Program-made: the position numbers and the translations under genes
Shown here: positions 33,266-43,875 of the stretch, piece by piece
Position numbering within the stretch: the stretch's first letter is position 1
How the letters are laid out: every line of letters starts with the position of its first letter
The notes under the pieces: model-generated
Seen by the model: only the letters and a program-made list of their open reading frames with translations
Told to the model about the DNA's origin: nothing
Database searches by the model: none
Source: Siphonodentalium dalli
Lineage: Eukaryota; Mollusca; Scaphopoda; Gadilida; Siphonodentaliidae
Length of the DNA stretch: 64,000 bases
Direction: 5' to 3'
Assembly: GCA_032622095.1 (NCBI GenBank)
Contig: CP136061.1
Span: 52,031,762 to 52,095,761, forward strand

Positions 33266-33559
33266 TCACTTCCCAATTTTCTCAGAGTGAGAATTTTGCT
33301 TTTGTTGTCCCGCCTCAGATAAAATAGAACAGCTAGGCTCGGCTGGTATGGTTGCTGTTCTGTTTTGCATGATCAGCTTTGAACGGGCGGTCACTTCTCT
33401 TGCGTACCTGCCCCACATTATCTGCGGTGTCATCCCCATAGTTCCTCTCAGTATCGCCATCAAGGGTTCGGGGATTGCAGTCATCTTTGAATGCAGAATA
33501 AGTCTGAAGATCCGTCTTGAACTTGTATCACGATTGCGCGGGCGGTAGAGAAAGCACAT
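33266..33559 (-). CDS. Hypothetical protein, paralogous start to the OTU-like gene
   Basis: 97 residues. Its early segment (LHSKMTA) and the DNA upstream match those of the 31,104-31,610 gene, showing a shared, duplicated 5' end. The rest (PLMAILRGTMGMTPQIMWGR then YAREVTARSKLIMQNR) has no OTU motifs and no recognised domain. It is followed by two histone-type hairpins. It could be a different gene brought under a duplicated promoter, or a fragment. Confidence 0.4.
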   Translation of the reverse strand: MCFLYRPRNRDTSSRRIFRLILHSKMTAIPEPLMAILRGTMGMTPQIMWGRYAREVTARSKLIMQNRTATIPAEPSCSILSEAGQQKQNSHSEKIGK

Positions 33560-33942
33560 AATGCTTTGACGTTAAAAATGACAAATGTTTCCTGACGTTG
33601 TGTTTCTTTTCAGTGCATTATCTGTTAGTTCACCATTTCGATATGTTATAGATTAAATTCATGATAGTATATGCAATTAATTAAGATGTTTTAACATATG
33701 AATTCATCTTCGTTCATAAACGATGACCAAGTAAAGTTATCAAATGCAATGATCAAGAAAAATGTTCAGTATGTTTCTTGTGTTCAGTTTGTTATGTATA
33801 AAATATGTACAATTCCAAAACAAAAACTAGAAAAACATTCCATATTTTCCTAACGAGGTAACAAATATATCAAATTATGTGTACCAAATAATAGATAATG
33901 ATCTAACGAAATTAAAAACATTTGTTTGATCGCTATACAATA

Positions 33943-34110
33943 ATGATCAAGAAAAATATGCATGTTGATCCGTCTCTGAAAAAACACAACGTCAGGAAAT
34001 ATTTGTCAATTTTAACGCCAACGCGACATGTGATTTCATTGTCGCCCGTGTCAAATGTATACAAATATTTTCACTTTTTCAGTGAACTTCATTCATTATT
34101 CCGTCTTTAA
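33943..34110 (+). CDS. Small hypothetical protein (55 aa), paralogue of 32,306-32,443
   Basis: Begins MIKKNMHVDPSLKKHNVRKY like the copy at 32,306, then diverges after YKYF. The divergence coincides with a pyrimidine tract and AG (CACTTTTTCAG, ending at 34,082), so splicing into the frame at 34,086 is conceivable. Confidence 0.35.
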   Translation: MIKKNMHVDPSLKKHNVRKYLSILTPTRHVISLSPVSNVYKYFHFFSELHSLFRL

Positions 34111-34262
34111 AGAAATTTCTCAAGAAGTTGTGGAGGAAGAGAGATTCGTCAGAGGAGACGGAAATAAGAAGGTATAAGAAATGGCAGGATTCTCCTAAAC
34201 AAAGTAGGGTTCAGAAGCAGATGATAAGAGATTTTTTGGCTCGCCGACGACCATTGCCTAAA
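34086..34262 (+). pseudogene. Polinton gene, 5' part, split by the gypsy element
   Basis: Open frame with a strongly basic, charged product (FLKKLWRKRDSSEETEIRRY then KKWQDSPKQSRVQKQM and FLARRRPLP). It runs directly into the gypsy LTR at 34,263; the same frame resumes at 43,664. Removing the insertion and one TAAA keeps the frame, so the gene was intact when hit. No family recognised. No ATG was found in this frame, so the start may be in an upstream exon. Confidence 0.55.
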
Positions 34263-35080
34263 TATTACCACCTATATCTTGTCATTTTAACCCGAGCACG
34301 AGACTATATAGGATAGTAACATAATTCACTGTCTAGAGATTTAGTGCATGGGATTTGGGAAGTGAAATAAAATAAGATTCGATCCTACTTCATAATCTGT
34401 AATTTTCCAATTCCAACATGTCCGATCAGCGACATATATAGATTACAGAGTGAACAAATTGATGACACATCACACATAGACCCTGAAACATAAATAGGTC
34501 CTACTCTATAACACAAATAAACATATACATGCAAAATAAATAAAATACTACTCTACTGTTAATTAATAACTTAATGCTCCAGTATGGAGGCTTGTTATTT
34601 TATTCAAATATATTTAACTTGAATCAAACAGAAATAAACAATGATCAATGAAGTTAAATGAATAAAATGATAAAACATAAATGACAACACGTACACATAC
34701 ATACGAACTGAACTGAGATATATTTTGTAAGCTTACCAAGTCGGAATGATTTAGGTCCATAATATTTATGAATGTTTGAAGATTATTTAAACATTGAAGT
34801 TCAGATTAATATGACTTCATTTCTTAAACAGATCAGTAACCGAATTACAACACGTCCGCATTGTTTTCAAAATAAGAGAGAACTAAATGTGGCGGGAAAA
34901 TACTCAGTTTAGAATGGCGGGAATGTAGACAGGTAGAAATAGGCAAACAGGGGCGTGAGGGTGTGCATATGAATTATGTTATTTGTTTAGTATGCTATAC
35001 ATGCACATGCATCATGCTTACATTAATTACAAAAGACATAATAATAATATGATATATTTATGTAATTTACCACCGTCACA
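34263..35080 (-). repeat. Gypsy 3' LTR
   Basis: 818 bp. On the minus strand it starts TGTGACGGTGGTAAATTACA and ends GATATAGGTGGTAATA. Lacks the 51-bp block present in the other LTR at 43,440-43,490. Confidence 0.9.
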
Positions 35081-35093
35081 TCCTCCCCCCTCC
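35081..35093 (-). promoter_or_regulatory. Gypsy polypurine tract
   Basis: Minus strand GGAGGGGGGAGGA immediately before the LTR's TGTGACGG, the expected plus-strand primer site. Confidence 0.85.
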
Positions 35094-35955
35094 TGAAAGA
35101 AAAATTTACATTCTTGTAAATTCACAACACATACCACTGGTAACAGCAATCAAATGTAACTGCAAGTATTTGCAGTTATACATGCTGAAAAGAACTCATA
35201 ATTCTGTACTTACTTTCATTATTCTAACATTGTGTCAGTTAACACAAGTCCATCCAATAAACATAACCTATACTCAGGAGGAAAATGTCTTACCCATTAC
35301 TCTCTGACCAATTTGGCTAGAATAAATTATAGTCTGAAATGAATAGTATATATATTTATATAATATAGCTGGATGTTATCAATAATAGATAACAAAGTAC
35401 ACTGAAATAAATATATTTCGGCAAATCTGAAACAAAGTATCTTCAGTCTGAAGAATCCTTGCAACTGAAACTGGTTGCAACATGGAATCTATTTACATCA
35501 TATACCTGAAACATATGATGAATCACAGTTAACAGTATAATTAAATACACAACTATTAGAAAGGAATGTATTACTACCCACAGAGTATCTGAACAAGGAA
35601 TATCTAAAAACTGGATCCTCAGCTCGTAATCACACCTGCAAACTCCCGGTACGTCAGTTGGAAAATCCTAATAGAATCTCTGCAATAGCTCTAGGTAGCA
35701 ATATTACCAATCATCAATAAAATCAATTAAATATAAAAACAAGGTATCACATGTAAATCAATCTCTGTCAGACCAAGATTTACATAAACATCAGACCTAT
35801 TTCTTTGAAAGAGAAACAAGGGCTGAAATAGAATTTGTATGTCTCAACCTTACAGTATTCTAGGAAGAAACAGATAACTGAAATAAAGTTAGATAGTAGA
35901 TATGAATACTGGTAATTGACATAATGAGAACAGGATTAATATCATAATTTCCATA
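35094..35955. other. Gypsy 3' untranslated region
   Basis: 862 bp between the end of the integrase frame and the PPT; no frame or env-like gene seen. Confidence 0.6.
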
Positions 35956-37308
35956 TCATTCATCAAAAATATTTTTCAGAATATTCTGAAAAACATCAGG
36001 AGTAACCTTTGTACAAATCTGGTCTTGCATAAGTTTCTTTAACAACTTATCCCGGTAATCGCTACCGCTAGGCTGTAATGAAAGGACAAAATCACCAGAT
36101 TCTTTCCAGGCTGGAGGTTTACATGCACGTCGACTTCTCCTTGGAGCAACTTGTGGCCTATCATCAGATGGAGTATATGAAATAGCTGCATTAGTCCTCT
36201 CATTCTCATCACCTGAAATACCTGTACCATTAACACGTGTACTACTTGTACTACGTGTACTTGCTTCCTCAACCGAGATATCACGCCTTATGTCGCTAAT
36301 CTCATCTTCCATAGAAGCATCATCACCTACATGTGTATTGACTGAAATTTCTGAAATAGAATTTTCATCATCATTTGACCTTGGATGCGCATCCTCTGTA
36401 ACTTTATCTCCACTCTTTCGCTGAAAAGTGAAAGGATGATCGTCACCATCTGGAGATAACTGTTCCCTGAAAGAATCAGAATCGTCACCCTGTCTTCCAG
36501 TAACAGTATCGACCTGATTAATTTTATTCTCAGTAGTTCTTACTGGAATATCAATCTCAAATTCAAAAGAATCAGGTGAAATTACATGAAACTCAGAATT
36601 CTTAACAATTTCATCTGAAATAACCTCTTTCTCTTCATTACCTCCACCAACATCAACAATCCTGTCTACATTATCAATATTCATATCTGTATCTGCTAAA
36701 TCTAGTGGCAGAGAACCTATAGGAAGAAGATGGTTTCTATGTAACTTTTTCTCCCTACCACTCTCACTAGTTACAATAAAAACTGGTATGTCTGTGTTCG
36801 GCTGACCTGTAACAGTGTAAATTTCTTCCTCGAACTTATCTGCAATTTTGTGTCTACCATTAAAGGCAAGGATTCTAACTAAAACAAGATCACCCACTGC
36901 AAGCACCGCTCCTCTCGCTTTCCTGTCATAATTCTTCTTCTGCTTGTCTCTGGCCTTTTGTGCTGCATCACTAGCTAATTTATAAGAAAATTTCAATTTT
37001 TCCCGCAAGTCAGCAACATAAGCTGAAAAAGAAATTTCACCATCTTCCTTTACATTTTGATCGATACCACACAATACATCAATAGGAAGCCTGGGGTCTC
37101 TCCCGAACATAAGTTTATATGGTGCATATCCTGTGCTCTCATGCCTAGTGCAATTATATGCATGTACTAAAGTTGAAATATATGATTTCCAGTCTTTCTT
37201 TTCCTCAGGATCAAGTGTACCTAACATATCTAATAGTGTTCTGTTAAATCTCTCCACTTGACCATTCCCGCTTGGGTGGTATGGAGTCGTTCTACTCTTC
37301 TTTATCTT
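35956..37308 (-). pseudogene. Gypsy integrase, C-terminal part, plus acidic tail
   Basis: Frame carrying the end of the integrase: the third catalytic acid (QVERFNRTLL), then YAPYKLMFGRDPRLPIDV, then the GPY/F-like module (GDLVLVRILAFNGRHKIADK ... LHRNHLLPIG). From about residue 190 on, the tail is long, acidic and low in complexity, with SRRACKPPAW near the end. It is separated from the upstream integrase frame by a frameshift at 37,309-37,316, where a 4-bp unit appears duplicated (GCATGCAT on the plus strand). The tail length is unusual but such variable tails occur in gypsy integrases. Confidence 0.85.
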
Positions 37309-38644
37309 GCATGCATAACTGGCAAAGCTCCTTTATTAATTCAGACTCAAAATTGGCTCCTTGGTCGCTATGAATTCTAGCTGGAAAACCATAATAAAGG
37401 AGGAATTTATTAAAAAGTACATCAGCTGTAGTTTTAGCTGTCATGTTCTTACATGGAAATGCTTGGGCTAACCGAGTGAAATGATCTGTCACTACAAGTA
37501 AATATTGAAAGCCTCCTTTACAAACATCAACTGTAAGATAATCAATACAGACTAACTCTAAAGGATAAGTAGTGGTAATTGAAACAAGTCTTGACCTGGT
37601 ATCCACCGGAGATTTACGCCTCAGACATCTAGGACACTGCGAAATAAATTTCTCCACCGCTCCATCAATACCAGGCCAATAAAACCTTTCCTTAATTAAT
37701 GAAATTGTCCTTTCTCTACCTGGATGGCCTACATCTGTGTGTAAAGATTTTAATACAGTAGTTGTAAAAGATGAAGGGACAACAAGCTGAAATTTCTTCT
37801 CACCATTTAACTTGGTCTCTCTATATAAGACTCCATTCTGAAATTTAAATAATTCAAAATTTCTAGAATATGTAGAATGTTCCTTACAATTAGGAAGAGA
37901 ATTTCTAGACGGTTTTACTCTACGTCTTACTGCACTCATCCAAGGAGCTAAAATTAAATCTCTTTCCTGCATTCGTCTCCAATCACGAGGTGACATAACA
38001 TCAATTTCTGTACTAACAGAATCATCTAAAATATCAACTGCTGCCTCAGACATACAGAGTGAACCTACAAAGTGTTGAGAAATAATCAAACTATTACATA
38101 TAGCAGAAATAGTACTGGAATCAATCTTTTCCATATATGGATCATCATGTGACATCCTAGATAAAATATCTGCATCTGTATTTGCCTTTCCAGGTCTATA
38201 ATAGATCTGAAAGTCAAATGTGCTTATTGAAGCTAACCACCTGTGGGATGTCGCATCTAGTTTTGCACTACTGAGAACATAAGTTAATGGATTTGAATCA
38301 GTATAGACAACAAACTTATGATTATATAAGTAGTCATAGAATTTCTCTGTGAGACTCCATTTGAGTGCTAAAAATTCTAATTTGTGGGCAGGATAAGACT
38401 TTTCAGCAGCTGTGGTTCCCCTGCTTGCATATGCAATTACCCGTAAAACATCATTCTGCTTCTGGTATAATACAGCGCCAAGGCCCGAACAGCAAGCATC
38501 AGTGTGGACCTCGAATGGTAAAGAATAATCTGGGAAAGCTAAAATGGGAGGGGAAGTTAAACATTCTTTGAGTTTCACAAAAGCCTTTTCTTCTTCATCA
38601 CCCCATTTCCATGTACCTGTATAATCTGATTTCCTTTTACTCTT
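37292..38644 (-). pseudogene. Gypsy RNase H and integrase N-terminal/core
   Basis: RNase H begins at PFEVHTDACCSGLGAVLYQK (first catalytic Asp) and includes FVVYTDSNPLTYVLSSAKLD and ANTDADILSR. The integrase HHCC zinc domain is GHPGRERTISLIKERFYWPG ... CPRCLRRK, and the catalytic core has VCIDYLTVD and PARIHSDQGANFE (first two acids). The frame is cut from the RT by a 1-nt loss in a C run (38,664-38,669) plus a TAG at 38,645-38,647, and from the integrase tail by the 4-bp duplication near 37,312. Confidence 0.9.
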
Positions 38645-38647
38645 CTA

Positions 38648-40482
38648 TTTACCTTTATTTGTAGGGGGGAAAGATCTGTGAGTGGTTTCGCAATCTGGCT
38701 GAAATTGCGAACAAATTTCCTATAATAAGAAGAAAAAGATACAAAGGATCTAACTTCCTCTGCATTCTTAGGAGTGGGCCACTTTAAAATCTTCTCAATT
38801 TTGTCATCACATGCCTCAATACCATCAGCACTCACTAAAAATCCTAAATACTTTATCTTCTCACTGAAAAGTGAACACTTGGAGGGGGACAATTTTAAGT
38901 TGCATTCTCTCAACCGCTGAAAAATAAGTTTCAACCGATCCAACATTTCGACAAAGATACCTGCTGGGATGCATAAATCATCCAAATAGATAAAACAAAT
39001 ATCATTTACTAAACCATCCATACAGTGTTCCATCATACGCGGAAAGCTTTCTGGTGACCCTTTCATTCCTTGTGGAACGCGGTCAAATTCAAAAAATCCT
39101 ATATTACCAGCATGAAACCCTGTAAATTTCTTATGCTCTTCCACCACATCCTGCTGGAAATATCCACAGCGTAAATCAAGAGAGGATATGAACCTACAAC
39201 CATGTAAACTGTCTAAAATTTCCTCTATTCTTGGTAAGGCGTATGCATCTGAAATTGTTTTCTTATTTATGTCTCGATAGTCTACACAAAGTCTGATTTT
39301 TCCATTCGAACGCCTGCAAATGACAACATTGGAACAATATGGGCTTCTTGAACGTCTTATAACTCCACAAGCTAAAAGCTGCTGAATATAATCTCTAACT
39401 TCCTCTATAAGACCAGGAGCAATTCTTCTCGGACGCTGCCTAATGGGTTTATCATCAGTCAGATGAATCTCATGTTTAACCTCAGAATAATGCCCTAAAT
39501 CAAAATCATTTAATGAGAATATATCTGAAAATTCTTTAACAAGATTGGTGGCTTGTTTCAGCTCATCTGTAGTCAAATTATTGGGATTTAAATTGATCTG
39601 CTGAAGGAGAGATAACTCCATATCATTAAATTTCTGTTCCATATCACCTTCAACTTTAACTGGCTGCAAAGAACAAATAATAGACTTTGGAGAAATGCTA
39701 ACAGTTCTAGAAGATAAATTACTAAGTTGAACTGGAATAAATTTGTTATCATCACTGTCATAATTTACAACACAAGGTGTAATTTCAATGCCATCCATTT
39801 TTGGATCAGTGATTTGCTGGAAAATAGCACAAGTTCTATTATAAGGTAACTTATGATCCACAAAAGCTAAAATTGTCTTTGAAGTATTTGGATGAATAAT
39901 AATATTCTCGGAAACTGCACTCTTCACCATACCTAAATTGAATTCATTCTTTCGGAGTTCCCGCTCTCTTAAAGAAATACATCTAAAAGTAAAGTACCAT
40001 GGTGTGTCTAAATCAGCTCTTTGTAACCACTGCTTTCCAAACTTCTGTTCGACTTCACCTAAAACTGATTTCAATATGTTTGTTCCCAGAAGAATTGGAA
40101 CCTGCAAATTAAATTTGCTATCAGGAACTATCAAGAATATGCATGACATTGCTTTAAAATCTGAAAACCTTGGTATAGAAATTTCAGTATTTATAAAACC
40201 TAAATATGGAAGGTTCTTACCATCTGCACATTCTATTTCAAGTATAGAATGTAATGATTCCAACGGAATGTGACTTAAATTCTTCCTGTAAAAAGAATCA
40301 CCAATGACACTACAAGTTGAGCCTGTATCCAACAAAGATCTGCATTTAATGCCAGATATAATAATTTCAGACTCGTTAATCTCTCCATGTAATCCTGGAG
40401 GGGTCTTAATTTCTGACCTTACATCAAAAAATTTTCCATCTACGGACGACCCATCTCCATAGATGCATTGGAGTTTAAATTA
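38648..40482 (-). CDS. Gypsy protease and reverse transcriptase
   Basis: The frame opens just after TAA at 40,480-40,482 and is entered from the nucleocapsid frame at the slippery site TTTAAAC. Aspartic protease active site LLDTGSTCSVIG; the RT has KIRLCVDYRDINKKTI, ISSLDLRCGYFQ, FEFDRVPQGMKGSP and the catalytic YLDD (YLDDLCIPAG), then KIKYLGFLVSADGI. The frame runs past the RT into nonsense after the C-run deletion at 38,664-38,669. The protein would process Gag-Pol and copy RNA into cDNA. Confidence 0.9.
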
Positions 40483-40815
40483 CCTCCCCTACCTGAACCC
40501 CGACCTCTGCTGACCTTCTTACAAAAAGGAGGAAAATGGAAATCATTACAGCCAAAGCACTTTGGAGTATTTGGCTGTACTCTGGAGTAATCAGAATACT
40601 GTCTTTGAGATTCTGAAACTGTATGACCTCTGTCAAAAGATGAACCGAAATTACGGTTATTTCCAGCACCTCGGTTACCCGAACCTCTGCTCCGATCACC
40701 ACCACGCTGCCCTCGATCTGAAAATCTGTCGTACCTATTCTGAAAATTAGGAGTTGGATTCTGAAATGAGTTTGGATTCTGTTGCTGCTGCTTTAATTGA
40801 GTAACTTCAGTTTTA
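40440..40815 (-). CDS. Gypsy nucleocapsid, CCHC zinc knuckle
   Basis: This frame is -1 to the Gag capsid frame. It starts where TTTAAAA could be read back one base, is Q/N-rich, then RG-rich (RGQRGGDRSRGSGNRGAG), and contains CFGCNDFHFPPFC, a C-x2-C-x3-H-x4-C knuckle with one residue fewer than usual before His. It ends at TAG 40,440-40,442, ten codons after the TTTAAAC heptamer that leads into protease. It would bind genomic RNA. Confidence 0.85.
40473..40479 (-). promoter_or_regulatory. -1 frameshift site TTTAAAC (NC to protease)
   Basis: In the nucleocapsid frame the heptamer reads T-TTA-AAC, the canonical X-XXY-YYZ form. The protease frame is exactly -1 and its upstream stop (TAA) directly precedes the heptamer, so entry to pol can only happen here. 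A downstream pseudoknot was not modelled. Confidence 0.75.
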
Positions 40816-41596
40816 AAGAAGACAGCTGTTTTAATATGGTATCCAGCTTATCAGAATCAACTGAAATTTGAGGCTTACAAACAGAAGATTTACTAGTATT
40901 GCTACTAGTACTGTGTTCTTGTTCAATCAATCTTAAAGCTGAAAGTAATTGGTTGTAAGTTTGACATTCTTTAAGTTTGTATGCTGAAAGGTCTTTCAAA
41001 TCCTGTCGTAAACCTTCAAAAAATCTATTTTTTAAAAGTTCATCTTCTGTGTTGGGGATCATCTGTTTTAACATATGAGTTTTTGAATAAAGATCCTCAA
41101 GCCTGTTCGCCCAATCAACAACTGATTCTGAAACACCCTGTTTGGAACTAAAAACATTTCCTATCATGTTCTCTGCTGAATGAACATCACCATATAAATG
41201 TTCAAATTTGTCAAGAACAGTTACGAGTCTAGCTTCTTTGCCTAACCGCATCAGAACTTTTGCCGCTTCTCCCCGTAAACATTTCCTAACTGCCATTAAT
41301 ATCTCTGATTCTGAAAATCTAGATTCAACTAAACAATCAATCTCGTATCTCCACATTGTGTATGAAGAATCTTTATGTTCCCCTGAAAATTTTTGAATAT
41401 GTGGGGGGTTTTTAACCACTAACTGTCTCTCTCCTCTGGCTCTAGAAGCATTATCAGTTTCATCATCTTCCTGCTTTACTTTCTGAATAGATGAGAACCA
41501 ATCCTGAAATTGTTCAACCGAATCCACCTTAGGATTAAATCCCATTGATTTAAACCCTTCCAAAATGTTTTTCAACGTTTCCTTTTCCTCAGCCAT
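40793..41596 (-). CDS. Gypsy Gag capsid (PNMA-like)
   Basis: 267 residues starting MAEEKETLKNILEGFKSMGF. The central part (IQKFSGEHKDSSYTMWRYEI, ILMAVRKCLRGEAAKVLMRL, VLDKFEHLYGDVHSAENMIG, ENRFFEGLRQDL-like) matches the Gag capsid type that gave rise to vertebrate PNMA genes. No zinc knuckle in this frame; it lies in the -1 frame downstream. Gag would assemble the particle. The ATG at 41,596 is the first in frame after a long leader. A heptad-like end (LDTILKQLSSLK) continues naturally into the -1 frame. Confidence 0.88.
   Translation of the reverse strand: MAEEKETLKNILEGFKSMGFNPKVDSVEQFQDWFSSIQKVKQEDDETDNASRARGERQLVVKNPPHIQKFSGEHKDSSYTMWRYEIDCLVESRFSESEILMAVRKCLRGEAAKVLMRLGKEARLVTVLDKFEHLYGDVHSAENMIGNVFSSKQGVSESVVDWANRLEDLYSKTHMLKQMIPNTEDELLKNRFFEGLRQDLKDLSAYKLKECQTYNQLLSALRLIEQEHSTSSNTSKSSVCKPQISVDSDKLDTILKQLSSLKLKLLN
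40811..40817 (-). promoter_or_regulatory. Possible -1 frameshift site TTTAAAA (CA to NC)
   Basis: In the capsid frame it reads T-TTA-AAA, five codons before the Gag stop, and the zinc-knuckle frame is exactly -1. Either a genuine second slippery site or a 1-nt loss in the A run, which would make the same shift. Confidence 0.45.
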
Positions 41597-42780
41597 GATT
41601 TAGATTAAATCTGAAATGTCTCAAGTAATCAAGTATACTTACCTCAAATAATGTCAAAGACAAATTTGAAGAGGGGAGGATCACTGATTGGAGCTATGAC
41701 TGACTATACCTCTTACCTCAACTACTGATTTTGCATCAATATTCAACCAATTATAAGTTAATGTTAGATGACACAAAATTCAACAAATACATGGGTTAGT
41801 AATAATAAACAAACAAGTGCTGGGGGCAAGTGAAAGCATAGATGAAAGAACTAGCCATAGCGAATGAAAATGAAAAGAAATGATTCGCGCGCTTTGTCGC
41901 TCAAAATTCGAATGAATTATTACCTGTAATTAGGACGGAAGTCAGACGTAACTACTATCAACAAAAACGACCAATCAACGTCTTTGTTGTAAAGAGGAGC
42001 TATGACGTATAGCCGATTCTGATTGGATTAGAAATGATGAACTAAAATAACTGACTAATGGAAAGCCCCGATACGCAAAGCCTCGGGAGTCGTGCACATG
42101 TTCGAACTTCAGAAAGATGGATTGCGTTCTCATTTTTCCAGAACATTACCGCTTTTAAGAAATCATAAAAGCAACCTATCTCAAACTATTTGGTTTTAAA
42201 TTTTATTTTAAACCAACTAACTCATATTAAATTATATAAACTGTATTTGGACCATACCTATTTAAATCCTATTTAAATTATTTATGGTTAAACAATTTTC
42301 TTTCACTCCAACACACACAAAGCACAAATCAAATTCAGAAATGTAAACAGCTGAATATCATGACCTTTAACCGGAAATAACAAGCTGTGACCTTTGAGCT
42401 TGACAAAATGACGTCACAGAATTTCCAATTCTAAATATAGATTGACACATTGTTTTATGAATGAAACAGAGTGAAACAAGTATTTTGATACGAAAATCAG
42501 TTCACAAAATCCTCCGATGTTCAGAATAGCACCAGTAATGTACTGTTCGCGATCCACAATCCAACGAATGCGCGGGTAGTCACATAGGTTCACGGAAACA
42601 CGGAGTTTGTCGGCCTACACACAGTTACAGCTGATTAGTACAGGAGTACACACACGTGACACGATGACGATGATTCCAAACAGAACAAGTTCAACACACA
42701 TGCAAGGCATGACACTCACATTGACAGAAACTGTTACAGACGTAACACACATATATATGACACAGTTTAATAGTCCGTTT
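41597..42780 (-). other. Gypsy 5' leader
   Basis: 1.18 kb between PBS and gag start without a gene; unusually long. Contains several short palindromic words but nothing recognised. Confidence 0.6.
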
Positions 42781-42792
42781 CGTTGGGCGCCA
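42781..42792 (-). promoter_or_regulatory. Gypsy primer binding site, tRNA-Lys type
   Basis: Minus strand TGGCGCCCAACG two bases after the 5' LTR. These 12 bases match the start of PBS sequences complementary to tRNA-Lys(1,2); the following bases (AAACGGA) do not match what I recall. Confidence 0.75.
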
Positions 42793-42794
42793 TA

Positions 42795-43663
42795 TATTAC
42801 CACCTATATCTTGTCATTTTAACCCGAGCACGAGACTATATAGGATAGTAACATAATTCACTGTCTAGAGATTTAGTGCATGGGATTTGGGAAGTGAAAT
42901 AAAATAAGATTCGATCCTACTTCATAATCTGTAATTTTCCAATTCCAACATGTCCGATCAGCGACATATATAGATTACAGAGTGAACAAATTGATGACAC
43001 ATCACACATAGACCCTGAAACATAAATAGGTCCTACTCTATAACACAAATAAACATATACATGCAAAATAAATAAAATACTACTCTACTGTTAATTAATA
43101 ACTTAATGCTCCAGTATGGAGGCTTGTTATTTTATTCAAATATATTTAACTTGAATCAAACAGAAATAAACAATGATCAATGAAGTTAAATGAATAAAAT
43201 GATAAAACATAAATGACAACACGTACACATACATACGAACTGAACTGAGATATATTTTGTAAGCTTACCAAGTCGGAATGATTTAGGTCCATAATATTTA
43301 TGAATGTTTGAAGATTATTTAAACATTGAAGTTCAGATTAATATGACTTCATTTCTTAAACAGATCAGTAACCGAATTACAACACGTCCGCATTGTTTTC
43401 AAAATAAGAGAGAACTAAATGTGGCGGGAAAATACTCAGTGCGTGCCTGAGTAGAAGTTAATTAGTGAGCCGTTATTATTATTGGGCCAGTTTAGAATGG
43501 CGGGAATGTAGACAGGTAGAAATAGGCAAACAGGGGCGTGAGGGTGTGCATATGAATTATGTTATTTGTTTAGTATGCTATACATGCACATGCATCATGC
43601 TTACATTAATTACAAAAGACATAATAATAATATGATATATTTATGTAATTTACCACCGTCACA
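42795..43663 (-). repeat. Gypsy 5' LTR
   Basis: 869 bp; as the 3' LTR but with 51 extra bases (about 43,440-43,490) bounded by the 4-bp word CAGT on both sides. All other differences seen by eye are negligible. Confidence 0.9.
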
Positions 43664-43856
43664 TAAAGTATGTGATGTTCAAGAATCAAGTAATCTTGAT
43701 CTCATGGAGATCTTGTCACAGATCAAGAAGAAAGATCTGTGCAATGCAGCGATTGACAGCTTTGCTCAGGCTGGTGCGGCGCACAGATCAAATCCTATTT
43801 GGTCTGTGACAATTAATCCCAACGTGATATATCCTGATTTGTCAGAATTCTTATGA
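43664..43856 (+). pseudogene. Polinton gene, 3' part, after the gypsy insertion
   Basis: Continues the frame of 34,086-34,262 across the TAAA duplication. Product includes VCDVQESSNLDLMEILSQIK and ends VIYPDLSEFL. No family recognised. It is followed 19 nt later by a perfect histone-type stem-loop, so this was a real transcription unit before the insertion. Confidence 0.55.
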
Positions 43857-43875
43857 ATCCTGGAAAAGAGAAAAC

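Larger units (their letters stand above)
34263..43663 (-). mobile_element. Ty3/gypsy LTR retrotransposon inside the Polinton
   Basis: 9.4 kb, minus orientation: 5' LTR 42,795-43,663, PBS, long leader, gag, pro-pol, PPT, 3' LTR 34,263-35,080. Flanked by the 4-bp duplication TAAA (34,259-34,262 and 43,664-43,667). The LTRs look almost identical apart from one 51-bp indel, so insertion was recent, yet pol carries three disabling changes. The standard order PR-RT-RH-IN, CCHC nucleocapsid, and PNMA-type Gag place it in Metaviridae. Confidence 0.95.
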
